36,192 bases of DNA, taken from assembly GCA_007126415.1 (NCBI GenBank), contig SLBH01000010.1, positions 1 to 36,192 of the forward strand. Direction: 5' to 3'. The DNA comes from Spirochaetales bacterium. Its GTDB lineage: Bacteria > Spirochaetota > Spirochaetia > DSM-27196 > SLAA01. Under the pieces are notes generated by a model, which did no database searches, had not been told where the DNA came from, and worked only from the letters and a program-made list of their open reading frames with translations. Both the position numbers and the translations under genes were made by a program. Below, one piece after another: positions 26,534-35,007 of this stretch (position 1 is its first letter; the number at the start of each line of letters is the position of its first letter).

Positions 26534-27742
26534 ATGCAGTACTTTATCGAGCAGGCATCAACGCATCGTGAGGCGGAAGCCAAGGTTCGGCAGAAGTACG
26601 GTGACCGAGCTCGCATCATGAGTCACAAAAGCGTCCGAATCGGCGGCTTCTTGGGCTTGTTTTCGCGCGAAGGCGTGGAGGTAACCGGATATTTCTCGGA
26701 TGAACCGGTGCGCCGTGAGCCCCCCAAACGCAGCGCCGACGTAGAGGAAGAGAAGAAGAAGATCCTCGGCACGGTAAAAAACGACAAAACCATAGAGATG
26801 GTGCTGAAGGAGCTTCAGGAGCTGCGTGAGACTCTCAACAGCGAGGAACGCACAACGCGTGCCCCGGCCGCGGTGCAGCAGAATCATCCCACGATCGAGC
26901 GAATCATTGAGCTCTTGCGTCATAATGAGTTTGTTCCCGAGTATATCGATGAGATGGTCGCGCGCGTGCGAAACGAGTTCTCGTTCGAGCAGCTCGAAGA
27001 CTTCGAGTTGGTGGAGCGACAAGTCGTGCGCTGGATCGGCGACTCAATCAGTCTGCTGCCGTTCGATACCAAACACAAGCCCAAGATCATGGTACTTGTG
27101 GGGCCAACCGGGGTCGGTAAAACTACCAGTATTGCCAAGCTCGCCGCTATCTACGGTATACAGGGCGTAAACGGCATCATAAGCGACGTGCGGGTGGTAA
27201 CTATAGACAACTACCGCATCGGAGCGAAGGAGCAAATCGAGACCTACGGCCACATCATGAACATTCCGGTCACCTGCGTCGAGACTTTCGACGAGTTACG
27301 CAAGCAGGTGGCGCTGTACCGTGATGTAGACGTCGTTTTCATAGATACCGTCGGGAAGAGCCCGCGAGATTTTGCCAATCTTGGAAAGATGAACTCGCTG
27401 TTGCAGGGATGTGGCGGCGCCGGTGAGGTACACTTGGCGTTAAGCGCCACCACCAAGACGAGCGACCTGCAGCAGATCGTGCGGCAGTTCGAGTCGTTTG
27501 GAACCGCGGCCGCGGTCATAACGAAGCTCGATGAAACCACACGGGTTGGGAATGTGATTAGCGTTCTCCATCAAAACCGTAAACCGATTTCATTTATTAC
27601 CGATGGTCAAGGTGTGCCCCAAGATATTGAGCCGGCTTCAATTCCGAGGCTGCTGATCAATCTCGAGGGGTTTACCGTGGATCGCGAAGACATCGAGCAG
27701 CGATTTGCGGAATCACGAGCGACGGAGAACCAAAGTGGCTGA
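26534..27742 (+). CDS. flhF: Flagellar placement GTPase FlhF
   Basis: FlhF is an SRP-type GTPase that sets where and how many flagella are made at the pole. The basic N-terminal B-domain (QYFIEQASTHREAEAKVRQK) is followed by an N-domain and the G-domain with P-loop at residues 190-197 (GPTGVGKT), then TIDNYRIGAKEQIETYG, DVVFIDTVGKSPRD and ITKLDETTRVGNV. GAGGGGAGCC before ATG 26534 fixes the start; the upstream GTG 26522 belongs to the flhA end. The length is 402. Polar placement is essential for subpolar periplasmic flagella. Confidence 0.96.
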   Translation: MQYFIEQASTHREAEAKVRQKYGDRARIMSHKSVRIGGFLGLFSREGVEVTGYFSDEPVRREPPKRSADVEEEKKKILGTVKNDKTIEMVLKELQELRETLNSEERTTRAPAAVQQNHPTIERIIELLRHNEFVPEYIDEMVARVRNEFSFEQLEDFELVERQVVRWIGDSISLLPFDTKHKPKIMVLVGPTGVGKTTSIAKLAAIYGIQGVNGIISDVRVVTIDNYRIGAKEQIETYGHIMNIPVTCVETFDELRKQVALYRDVDVVFIDTVGKSPRDFANLGKMNSLLQGCGGAGEVHLALSATTKTSDLQQIVRQFESFGTAAAVITKLDETTRVGNVISVLHQNRKPISFITDGQGVPQDIEPASIPRLLINLEGFTVDREDIEQRFAESRATENQSG

Positions 27743-28598
27743 TCAAGCGGAAACGCTTCGTGAGATTATGAAGGCTCGCAGCGTGCCGGAGAAAACCGGA
27801 ACCCGTATTATTGCTGTTGCCAGCGGCAAGGGCGGGGTTGGCAAGACGAACATCTCAACCAATCTGGCGCTGGCGTACGCCAAACTTGGTAAACGCGTGG
27901 TGTTGATGGATGCCGACCTGGGACTCGCCAACGTCAACGTGGTCCTGGGTGTGATCCCAAAGTATAACCTGTATCACTTGATCCGCAAGCAGAAATCACT
28001 GACCGATATTCTGATGGATACCAGCTACGGCATACAGATTGTGGCCGGCGCCAGCGGTTTTGCAAAGATCGCGAACCTCAACGAGGATGAGCGGGAGTCC
28101 TTCGTGGAGGAGTTAAGCGGTCTCTCGGCCGCCGATGTCATCATCATAGACACCAGCGCCGGTGTTTCAAACAATGTACTGTCCTTCATCGCCGCAGCCG
28201 ATGAGGCGATCATCGTAACCACGCCGGAGCCTACCGCGATTACCGACGCCTACGGCATTATCAAGATCATCGCTACCGAGATAGACAACCTCAGCCTCGG
28301 GCTGAAGCTGATCGTCAACCGCGTCGGCTCGGTTACCGAGGGAAAACAAGTCGCCCAACGCGTGGTTAATATCGCATCGCAGTTTTTGAACCTCAAAGTG
28401 GATTATCTTGGGTATGTGTACGAGGACGCGGCTGTTCATCAGGCGGTGTTGCGCCAGAAGCCGTTTATGGTAACCGATCCCAAGAGTCGGGCCTCGATCT
28501 GCATACAGCATATCGTCGGGCGGATGGAGAAAATAGATGTAAAGGAGGGCTCCGGTATCGGGCAGTTCCTACGGCGCCTGTTTTCGCGCAGTAATTGA
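27735..28598 (+). CDS. flhG: Flagellar number regulator FlhG (FleN/YlxH), MinD-like ATPase
   Basis: FlhG is a MinD-family ATPase that stimulates FlhF GTPase activity and limits flagellar number. GTG 27735 (after GGAGAA) is chosen as start because the N-terminus then reads VADQAETLREIM, which contains the DQAxxLR activator motif that acts on FlhF. The deviant Walker A follows at residues 31-38 (GKGGVGKT), then VLMDADLGLANVNVVLG. A TTG at 27705 would add ten residues. The C-terminus (GQFLRRLFSRSN) is an amphipathic helix like the MinD membrane-targeting sequence. The length is 287. It overlaps the flhF stop. Confidence 0.96.
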   Translation: MADQAETLREIMKARSVPEKTGTRIIAVASGKGGVGKTNISTNLALAYAKLGKRVVLMDADLGLANVNVVLGVIPKYNLYHLIRKQKSLTDILMDTSYGIQIVAGASGFAKIANLNEDERESFVEELSGLSAADVIIIDTSAGVSNNVLSFIAAADEAIIVTTPEPTAITDAYGIIKIIATEIDNLSLGLKLIVNRVGSVTEGKQVAQRVVNIASQFLNLKVDYLGYVYEDAAVHQAVLRQKPFMVTDPKSRASICIQHIVGRMEKIDVKEGSGIGQFLRRLFSRSN

Positions 28599-28644
28599 GC
28601 TGTGCCGCCGAGCTGGGCGGGCGCCGAGCGCAGGCCCGCGCAGC

Positions 28645-28673
28645 TTGACGGCGCTACCGTTTTGGCCTAAGCT
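28645..28673 (+). promoter_or_regulatory. Possible sigma-70-type promoter upstream of the 28703 gene and fliA
   Basis: TTGACG (28645-28650) and TAAGCT (28668-28673) are separated by 17 bases in the 104-base gap after flhG. The -35 box is good; the -10 box matches only three of six positions. It could let the unknown membrane protein and fliA be transcribed apart from the upstream array. This is a pattern guess only. Confidence 0.3.
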
Positions 28674-28702
28674 GTCGCCAAGCTACTGGAGATTGTGGCG
28701 CA

Positions 28703-29563
28703 ATGCGGATTACCTGGCAAGCCGCCGCGGCCGCGGCCGGTGTTGGTTTTCTGATCTCGGTTCTGAGCGGCCTGTTCGGGGGCGTCACACTTGGTACGCT
28801 TCTCTTCCGTGCCGTGCTTGCTGCGGTCATTTTCGGCGCCGGGGCGGTTGGCGTTGAGCAGATTTTTCAACGTTTTTTGCCTGAACTCTTCACTGGAAGC
28901 GACGGTGAGGCCGGCGAGCGCGACGCTGTGCCCGGAGCGTCGTCGAGCGCCGAGGCCGGCGGAGGCGGGAATGTCGAGATTGTGTTGGAAGAAGACGAGT
29001 ACCGGCCGGATGCAGGCACCGACGTCGGCTCTGCGGAGGCCTCGGAATCCACCGGGGCAACGGGAGCGGCTGCGAGTTTAGCAAGCGCGTCGGGCTTTAG
29101 CGCAGAGGCGGGGACCGAAGACGAGAACTCGAAAGCGGATGCCGAGTTCAACGTCGGGCTGCATAGTTTCGAGGACTCCCTCGTTGAGGAGGTCTCGGAG
29201 GAGCTTGGCGGCGTTGAGCCGGGCGGGTTGCGTGACGCGCACCCCGAGCCCGACGACCTTGGGTCTGAGGACGGTCACGTCGCGGCGGCCGAGACCGAGT
29301 CTGCCTCGGTTGAGGGAGCCGGCGACGCCGAAGGCGGCGGGGTGCCGGAGGTTGACCCTGGCGAGCTCGATACGCTGCCGGATATCGAGGCGTTTTCGGG
29401 CGATTTTGCAAGTGATGTTGGTACCGGCGGAGGCGCGGGGCGCGGCTCCGGCTCAAGCACTGGGGCGTCCTCGCAGCGGGAGGGTGACTCAAGCGATCAG
29501 GACCCGTCGGTGATGGCAAAAGCGTTACAAACGATGTTGAAGCGTGACGAGCAGCGCAAGTAA
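28703..29563 (+). CDS. Unrecognised membrane protein with a long acidic low-complexity tail
   Basis: I do not recognise a family. The 286-residue protein has two hydrophobic stretches at the N-terminus (about residues 7-27 and 30-55; VGFLISVLSGLFGGVTLGTL and FRAVLAAVIFGAGAVGVEQI). From residue 66 to the end it is rich in Glu, Asp, Gly, Ala and Ser and is likely disordered. A final short basic helix (VMAKALQTMLKRDEQRK) ends it. GGAG lies before the ATG. It sits between flhG and fliA, where other spirochaetes also seem to carry an unnamed gene, so a link with flagellar regulation is plausible but unproven. It overlaps the region before fliA without a gap for a separate promoter. Confidence 0.75.
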   Translation: MRITWQAAAAAAGVGFLISVLSGLFGGVTLGTLLFRAVLAAVIFGAGAVGVEQIFQRFLPELFTGSDGEAGERDAVPGASSSAEAGGGGNVEIVLEEDEYRPDAGTDVGSAEASESTGATGAAASLASASGFSAEAGTEDENSKADAEFNVGLHSFEDSLVEEVSEELGGVEPGGLRDAHPEPDDLGSEDGHVAAAETESASVEGAGDAEGGGVPEVDPGELDTLPDIEAFSGDFASDVGTGGGAGRGSGSSTGASSQREGDSSDQDPSVMAKALQTMLKRDEQRK

Positions 29564-29576
29564 CCAAGGGACGCAG

Positions 29577-30365
29577 ATGAGCGAGAACGCGTTAGCGACA
29601 AAGTCCGAGGCGGAGCTGTGGCGACTGTATCGGCAGAACCACGATCCGCGAATTCGGGAACAGCTGGTAAAACAATACGCGCCGCTGGTCAAGTATGTCG
29701 CCGGCAAGGTTGCGATTGGTATGCCTCACAACGTGGAGTTCGACGATCTCGTCGGCTACGGGGTGTTTGGGTTGTTCGACGCGATCGAGAAGTTTGACCC
29801 GGATAAACATGTGAAGTTCAAGACCTACGCCGTCACCCGCATCCGCGGTGCAATCTTCGACGAGCTGCGCTCAATAGACTGGGTGCCGCGTTCGGTACGG
29901 CAGAAGACACGCGAGGTCGAGGAAACGGTGCGAAGGCTCGAATCTTCGCTGGGACGCGCTGCGTCCGACCAGGAGATCGCGGGTGAGCTCAATATCTCGG
30001 TCAAAGAGTTCGAGAAGCTGATGCTCAAGATCAGCGGCACCTCTATTATGTCGCTGAACGACGTGTGGTATACCGGCGAAGAGAGCGACACCGTTTCGAT
30101 CGCCGATACCATTGAGTCGCCGCAGAGCCTAAATCCCGACATCATAGTCGAGAAAGACGAAATGAAGCGCGTGATCGTTCAGTCGATCAACGAGCTTCCC
30201 GAAAAAGAAAAGAAGGTGCTCGTGTTATACTATTACGAGGACCTGACGTTGAAGGAGATCGGGCAAGTCCTTGAGGTCACCGAGTCACGAATCTCGCAGC
30301 TGCATACAAAGGCAATTATGCGGCTTCGCGCGAAGTTGACCAACCTCAAGAAAGGAATTATGTAG
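29577..30365 (+). CDS. fliA: RNA polymerase sigma factor for flagellar genes, FliA/WhiG (sigma-28)
   Basis: This sigma factor directs transcription of late flagellar and chemotaxis genes. Region 2 reads VEFDDLVGYGVFGLFDAIEK, then FDPDKHVKFKTYAVTRIRGA, DELRSIDWVPRSVRQK; region 4 reads LPEKEKKVLVLYYYEDLTLK, then EIGQVLEVTESRISQLHTKA. The 262-residue length (ATG 29577) is normal. A GTG at 29544 inside the previous gene would add 11 residues and lacks support. In enteric bacteria it is held by anti-sigma factor FlgM until hook completion; no flgM candidate is evident here. Confidence 0.97.
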   Translation: MSENALATKSEAELWRLYRQNHDPRIREQLVKQYAPLVKYVAGKVAIGMPHNVEFDDLVGYGVFGLFDAIEKFDPDKHVKFKTYAVTRIRGAIFDELRSIDWVPRSVRQKTREVEETVRRLESSLGRAASDQEIAGELNISVKEFEKLMLKISGTSIMSLNDVWYTGEESDTVSIADTIESPQSLNPDIIVEKDEMKRVIVQSINELPEKEKKVLVLYYYEDLTLKEIGQVLEVTESRISQLHTKAIMRLRAKLTNLKKGIM

Positions 30366-30367
30366 CC

Positions 30368-32311
30368 ATGGTCGGTATGGACCGGCTCAAGGAGTACATG
30401 CAGCGGCAGTACTCCGAAGACCAACAGCGAACCTTCGTCCACGTTGGCGGTGATACGCTCGAGGAGGCGCTGAACGCCGCCGCGATCGAGCTTTCGATAC
30501 CGCTAAAGCGTATCGAGTACGAGATCCTCGAGAAAGGGACGAAAGGCGTGTTGGGGGTGGGAAAACGGCCATACAGCATCCTTGCCTATCCGGCGGCTCC
30601 CGAACAAGAACCGGAATCGCTCGAGCTTTCGGGTGACGAAGACCTCGAGCTCGACGGTCTCGGCGGCAAGCAGCGCGACGGTGAGGCGCTTGTGCGTCGT
30701 ACGCCGCAGGGGGTGCTGCTTAAGGTCACAAAGCCCGAAGGCGGCGGCCGTACCGTCACCGAGAACGATGCACTCGAGGTTCTGCAGCGGCGGTTCGACG
30801 GTTCGTACGACGTTGCGACGGTAGCCAAAGTAGTGAAACGCGCCGACGGTGAGTTCGTGAAGGTCGCCGAGATGCAGCATGACCCCTCTAACGACGCGAT
30901 GCTCACCGTGAACATCGTAGAGCTCGATATGAAGGCGTTGTTGGTAGCGATGCCGCCGGGGCCCGGCGGGGCGGACCCCGAGTACGAAGCGATCATCGGC
31001 TTTCTCAAGGCCAACGGCGTGGTTGAAGGCATTAAGACCGAGGCGATCGAACGCTTCGTCGAGAAACCCGAGTACAACCAGCCGCTGCTGGTCGCCGAAG
31101 GGCGAAGACCGCGCAACGGTGCCGATGCGCGCATCGTGTACGAGTTCGAGACCGACAGCACACGGATCAAGCTCAAGGAGAGCGAGGGTCGGGTAGACTT
31201 TAAAGACCTGAACATCGTTCAAAACGTGGTGGCGGGCCAGGTTGTGGCGCGCAAAATTCCGGCCGAACCTGCCGAGCCGGGAGTAACGGTCACCGGTAAG
31301 GTGCTCCCGGCCGAGGACGGCAAGGATGCCGCGATACAGGCCGGGAAAAACGTTAAGCTGTCGGAAGACGGTCGGACCGCGATGGCCGAGATCAACGGCC
31401 AGGTGGTTATCGCGGCCGGGAAGATCAACGTTGAGCCGGTTTACGTTGTCAACGGCAACGTCAGCCTCAAGACCGGAAACATCTTGTTCCTCGGTACGGT
31501 TGTGGTTAAGGGTCACGTTGAGGATGGGTTCGATGTCAAAGCCAGCGGCAACATCGAGGTCATGGGCGGTGTCGGCAAGAGCAACCTAGACGCCGAGGGC
31601 GACATAATTGTGCACCAGGGCATCGGCGCCAAGAGCGAAGGTACGGTGCGAGCCGGGCGTAACGTATGGTCGAAGTTCATCGAGAACGCCGAGGTTAGCG
31701 CGGGCGATCTGGTGGTGGTAAGCGACGGAATCATGAACTCGCACGTCGTCGCGCAACGGAAAGTGATCTGTAAAGGTAAACGCGCGAGCATCGTCGGTGG
31801 CGCGGTGCGCGCCGCTGAGGAGATTAACGCGAAGTCCCTCGGAGCGGTTGCCGGCACCGAAACCATCCTCGAGGTCGGCTACGACCCAACCAGCAAGGAG
31901 CGCCTTGCCGCGCTCGAGCAAGAGCGGGGCGAGTATCAAAAGAAGCTCGAGGAACTGCAGCGTAATCTCACCACGCTCGAGAACATGCGGCGGCAGCACA
32001 AGAAGCTCACGAAAGAGAAGATCGAGAACTACAAGCGGCTCATGAAGAGTAAGGAACAGCTTACGGCCGAGACGCGGCGGGTTGCCAAGGAGATTCAAGA
32101 GATCCAAGAGTACCTCGGCGAGCTCAGCACCACCGGTCGCATTAGCGCCTCGGCTACGGTCTTTCCGGGGGTCAAGATGTACATCAAGGACGCGCCGTTG
32201 GCGGTGAAGAACGAGTTCAAGGCCGTCAGCTTCGTGGCTGAAGGTGATGTGGTGAAAGTCACTAAGTATCAGGAGTCGGATGAGGATTTAGCGTCGGCGC
32301 GCAAAGCATGA
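30368..32311 (+). CDS. Jag_N domain plus FapA (DUF342) protein
   Basis: The N-terminus (residues about 18-65) matches the Jag_N fold, with LEEALNAAAIELSIPLKRIE and KGTKGVLGVGKRPYSI. From about residue 175 to 500 the protein shows the Gly/Val-rich beta-helix of the FapA family (KIPAEPAEPGVTVTGKVLPA; NGNVSLKTGNILFLGTVVVK; GDIIVHQGIGAKSEGTVRAG). A strong coiled coil follows (about 510-580). The end is again beta-rich. FapA proteins are polymer-like cytoplasmic proteins of unknown role, often near flagellar or motility genes. The ATG lies three bases after the fliA stop; AAAGGA precedes it. The length is 647. A role in nucleic-acid binding (Jag-type) or motility is only inferred. Confidence 0.88.
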   Translation: MVGMDRLKEYMQRQYSEDQQRTFVHVGGDTLEEALNAAAIELSIPLKRIEYEILEKGTKGVLGVGKRPYSILAYPAAPEQEPESLELSGDEDLELDGLGGKQRDGEALVRRTPQGVLLKVTKPEGGGRTVTENDALEVLQRRFDGSYDVATVAKVVKRADGEFVKVAEMQHDPSNDAMLTVNIVELDMKALLVAMPPGPGGADPEYEAIIGFLKANGVVEGIKTEAIERFVEKPEYNQPLLVAEGRRPRNGADARIVYEFETDSTRIKLKESEGRVDFKDLNIVQNVVAGQVVARKIPAEPAEPGVTVTGKVLPAEDGKDAAIQAGKNVKLSEDGRTAMAEINGQVVIAAGKINVEPVYVVNGNVSLKTGNILFLGTVVVKGHVEDGFDVKASGNIEVMGGVGKSNLDAEGDIIVHQGIGAKSEGTVRAGRNVWSKFIENAEVSAGDLVVVSDGIMNSHVVAQRKVICKGKRASIVGGAVRAAEEINAKSLGAVAGTETILEVGYDPTSKERLAALEQERGEYQKKLEELQRNLTTLENMRRQHKKLTKEKIENYKRLMKSKEQLTAETRRVAKEIQEIQEYLGELSTTGRISASATVFPGVKMYIKDAPLAVKNEFKAVSFVAEGDVVKVTKYQESDEDLASARKA

Positions 32312-32327
32312 CACACGGAAGGTGCAG

Positions 32328-32660
32328 ATGTCGTTGCTACCGATCGACCTTCAAACCCTATTTCTCAGGATGAGTCAAGTTGGGCAGGATCAGGCCGCCC
32401 AGCGCGACTCCATCATTCAGGGGCAAGACGTCGCCGGCAGGGAGATTGCGCAACGCAGCCGGCAACATCAGCTCAGTGTCGGCGAGGCCCAGCGTGTTGA
32501 AGAGGGTCCCGACGCAATCAACGAGCACGACTCGGGAGCGCAGACCGAAAGCGGTGAGCAGGGCGAACAGGCCGCGGACAATGCCGAGACAAAAGGAACC
32601 GAGGAAGAGAATGTGTTTCAGGATCCCGATCTCGGCCGCAATATCGACATTTCGGGGTAG
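32328..32660 (+). CDS. Small unrecognised hydrophilic protein
   Basis: A 110-residue protein starting MSLLPIDLQTLFLRMSQVGQ after GGAAGG (32317-32322). The GTG at 32322 is a less likely start. The first 22 residues are conserved-looking and amphipathic; the rest is Gln/Glu/Asp/Ala-rich and probably disordered, with no membrane helix or Cys. It lies between the FapA gene and a membrane-anchored coiled-coil gene with gaps of 16 and six bases. The regular operon spacing and good codon frame support a real gene. I cannot assign a function. Confidence 0.7.
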   Translation: MSLLPIDLQTLFLRMSQVGQDQAAQRDSIIQGQDVAGREIAQRSRQHQLSVGEAQRVEEGPDAINEHDSGAQTESGEQGEQAADNAETKGTEEENVFQDPDLGRNIDISG

Positions 32661-32666
32661 TTCCGG

Positions 32667-33281
32667 ATGCCCTTAGTCGTACCCATCGCTCTCAATATTG
32701 TAGTTCTCGCTATCGGCTTTGTGTTTCTGCATGCCAAGCTCGACCGCAAGGTGCGCCCGGACGCCTTGCTGGACGAGATCAAGCGCGAAGTTAACAGCAT
32801 TATCGTAGAGCTGAACCAAACCACCGATCGAAATATCGGCCTCATTGAGGAGCGCATCGAGACGCTCAACGCCATGCTCGAGAAGGTGGACAAGCGCCTT
32901 GCGTTGATTCGGCGCGAATGGGAGCAGCACGAAGCCGGAGCTCGTGTGTACACCGACCTCAAACGTGTCGCGAAACAGAGCAGAAGCTCGGGTGGCGGAC
33001 TCCCGCCGGCAGCCGGTTCGTCCGAGGCTCGGCGGGAGCCGGGGGCCGAGGCGCGCTCGGAAAAGCACCCTGAGGACGCCTCCCGGCCGTCGGGCGACTC
33101 GGAGACGCTGCCGAGCGGTTCCGAGAGCGCGAAGCGATCGCAGGAGGCGCGCAGCCGCGTGCGCGAGCAGGTTGTGTCGTTACATCGTAAGGGAATTGCG
33201 CCGAACATTATAGCGAGCCGAGTGGGCTCGACGCTCGGCGAGGTAGAACTCATCATAGCTTTGCACGACGGAAAGGGTTGA
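32667..33281 (+). CDS. SwrB-like membrane-anchored coiled-coil protein with C-terminal helix-turn-helix
   Basis: The 204-residue protein has an N-terminal membrane segment (about residues 5-22; PIALNIVVLAIGFVFLHAKL), a coiled coil at about 35-95 (ETLNAMLEKVDKRLALIRRE), and a polar, low-complexity linker. It ends in a small helical domain (HRKGIAPNIIASRVGSTLGE, then VELIIALHDG) that looks like an HTH of the DUF6115/DUF2802 type. Bacillus SwrB (YlxL), encoded right after sigD, has the same order of parts and helps activate the flagellar export gate. The resemblance is architectural and positional; I could not compute identity. The stop (TGA) is one base before the ATG of the Hsp70 gene. Confidence 0.72.
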   Translation: MPLVVPIALNIVVLAIGFVFLHAKLDRKVRPDALLDEIKREVNSIIVELNQTTDRNIGLIEERIETLNAMLEKVDKRLALIRREWEQHEAGARVYTDLKRVAKQSRSSGGGLPPAAGSSEARREPGAEARSEKHPEDASRPSGDSETLPSGSESAKRSQEARSRVREQVVSLHRKGIAPNIIASRVGSTLGEVELIIALHDGKG

Positions 33282-33282
33282 T

Positions 33283-35007
33283 ATGCAGCCGATCATCGGA
33301 ATCGATCTAGGAACAACTAACTCCAGCGTCGCTGTCGTTCTACACGACGAGCCGCGCACGGTGGTCAACGCAGTTGGAAGCCGAACTACGCCTTCGGTGG
33401 TGTCGCTCGCGGGCGACGGAGAGGTGCTTGTCGGACAGTCCGCTCGTAATCAGGCCGTGAGCCGTCCGGAGGTGACGGTTCGAAACGTGAAACGCTTGAT
33501 CGGCACCACCGAGTACTGCAGCCTTGGAGGTCGGCGTCACTCGCCGGAAGAGATCAGCGCGCTCATTCTCAAGCAGCTTCGAAGCGATGCCGAGGCGTAC
33601 CTGGGTGCGGCGGTACAGGACTGTGTGATCACGGTGCCGGCGCATTTCTCACAGGCACAGCGCCTCGCGACGCGCGAGGCCGGTCGCTTGGCAGGGCTCG
33701 AGGTGCGGCGGATCATCAACGAGCCGACCGCGGCGGCTCTGGCGTACGCTTCGGAGCTCGCTCGGCAGGCGCGCATCGTGGTGTACGACCTCGGCGGCGG
33801 AACCTTCGATGTTACCTGCCTCGAACGCGATGGGGAGAAGTTCGCGGTACGCTCCACGCTGGGTGACGGCGCACTCGGCGGCGTTGAGTTCGATAGAATG
33901 CTGCTCGAGCACGTGGTAGGGGAGTTTGAGCTCCAAGCCGGCACGCGGCTGCAGGAAGACCGCGTCTTGATGCAACAGCTGCAGGAACTCGTTGAGCGTG
34001 CAAAGATAGAGCTCTCGAGCCGGGTCTCTAGTACGGTAGCGTTGCCGTTTTTCGGGCGCAACGGCGGCACGCACTTGACCTGCGAGCTTACGAGAGAGTT
34101 GCTTGAGGGGTTGATCACACCGATGCTGCACCGAAGCGTAGGCCTTACCGAACAAGCCGTTGAGGAAGCGGGATTCAACGACGAGAACGGAATTGATTAC
34201 CTCGTTCTCGCCGGCGGATCAACGCGGATTCCGTTGGTGCAGCGCTACCTCGAGCGCAAGCTGGGGTGTCGTCCCTCGGCGCGAATTAATCCTGATGAGG
34301 TAGTAGCGCTCGGTGCCGCGCTGGATGCCGAGTTGGTGCGTTCCGCCTCGGAGCGCAAGCGCGTACAGGACGTGACCGGCTTTGCGTTAGGTGTTGAAAC
34401 CGAAGGAAATACCGCCACGGTGCTTATCCCGCGTAATACTGCGCTACCGGCGCGTGTGACCGAGGTCTTCACCACGGTGAGCGACCGTCAGCACTCGGCG
34501 CAGATTCACGTGCTGCAGGGTGAGGAGCGGGCCGCGTCGCAAAACAACTCGCTTGGTCGCTTCATGCTCGCCGGCTTGAGCGAAGGCGCGCGCGGTGAAC
34601 CGCGCATTGAGGTGAGTTTTGACCTCGACCACGACGGGATCGTGACGGTGCGCGCCCGCGACCTTGCTTCGGGGGTTGAGGAGCAGACCACGGTGGTGCC
34701 GGTCTTTGAGGAAGGGGGGCGGGAAGGGCGCGACCGGGACTCCGGCCGCGACGACGAGTTGCGATCCGCGCAACGGCAGGTGCAGCGGCTCGTTGCGTAC
34801 CTTGAGGCGCAGCTATCGAAGCATGCCGATGCGATAGAAGCGGAGTTTCGCTCCGAGATAGAGGAGCTTCTGCAGGGAGCGCAGCACGCCGCGCGTACCC
34901 TGCGGCAAGCGGCGCGTCTGCACGAGTATCGCATCGCGCTTGAAACCATTGTGCAGGAGCTGCGCGCCGTTGATCTCGAGGCGGAGGTCGGCAATGAGGG
35001 CGCATGA
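33283..35007 (+). CDS. Hsp70 (DnaK-like) chaperone, reduced form
   Basis: A 574-residue Hsp70. The ATPase domain is complete: IGIDLGTTNSSVAVV near residue 5, VYDLGGGTFDV near 167, VLAGGSTRIPLVQRYL near 308. The substrate domain is recognisable (DVTGFALGVETEGNTATVLI; HVLQGEE). The lid is a short helical region (about residues 490-574) without the usual Gly-rich, EEVD-like tail, and total length is 35-65 residues below housekeeping DnaK. The loop after KRLIG (residues about 71-90) lacks the long insertion of proteobacterial DnaK and resembles Firmicute-type proteins. It lies next to a J-domain gene, overlapping it by 14 bases. I treat it as a second, specialised Hsp70, not the main dnaK. Confidence 0.93.
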   Translation: MQPIIGIDLGTTNSSVAVVLHDEPRTVVNAVGSRTTPSVVSLAGDGEVLVGQSARNQAVSRPEVTVRNVKRLIGTTEYCSLGGRRHSPEEISALILKQLRSDAEAYLGAAVQDCVITVPAHFSQAQRLATREAGRLAGLEVRRIINEPTAAALAYASELARQARIVVYDLGGGTFDVTCLERDGEKFAVRSTLGDGALGGVEFDRMLLEHVVGEFELQAGTRLQEDRVLMQQLQELVERAKIELSSRVSSTVALPFFGRNGGTHLTCELTRELLEGLITPMLHRSVGLTEQAVEEAGFNDENGIDYLVLAGGSTRIPLVQRYLERKLGCRPSARINPDEVVALGAALDAELVRSASERKRVQDVTGFALGVETEGNTATVLIPRNTALPARVTEVFTTVSDRQHSAQIHVLQGEERAASQNNSLGRFMLAGLSEGARGEPRIEVSFDLDHDGIVTVRARDLASGVEEQTTVVPVFEEGGREGRDRDSGRDDELRSAQRQVQRLVAYLEAQLSKHADAIEAEFRSEIEELLQGAQHAARTLRQAARLHEYRIALETIVQELRAVDLEAEVGNEGA

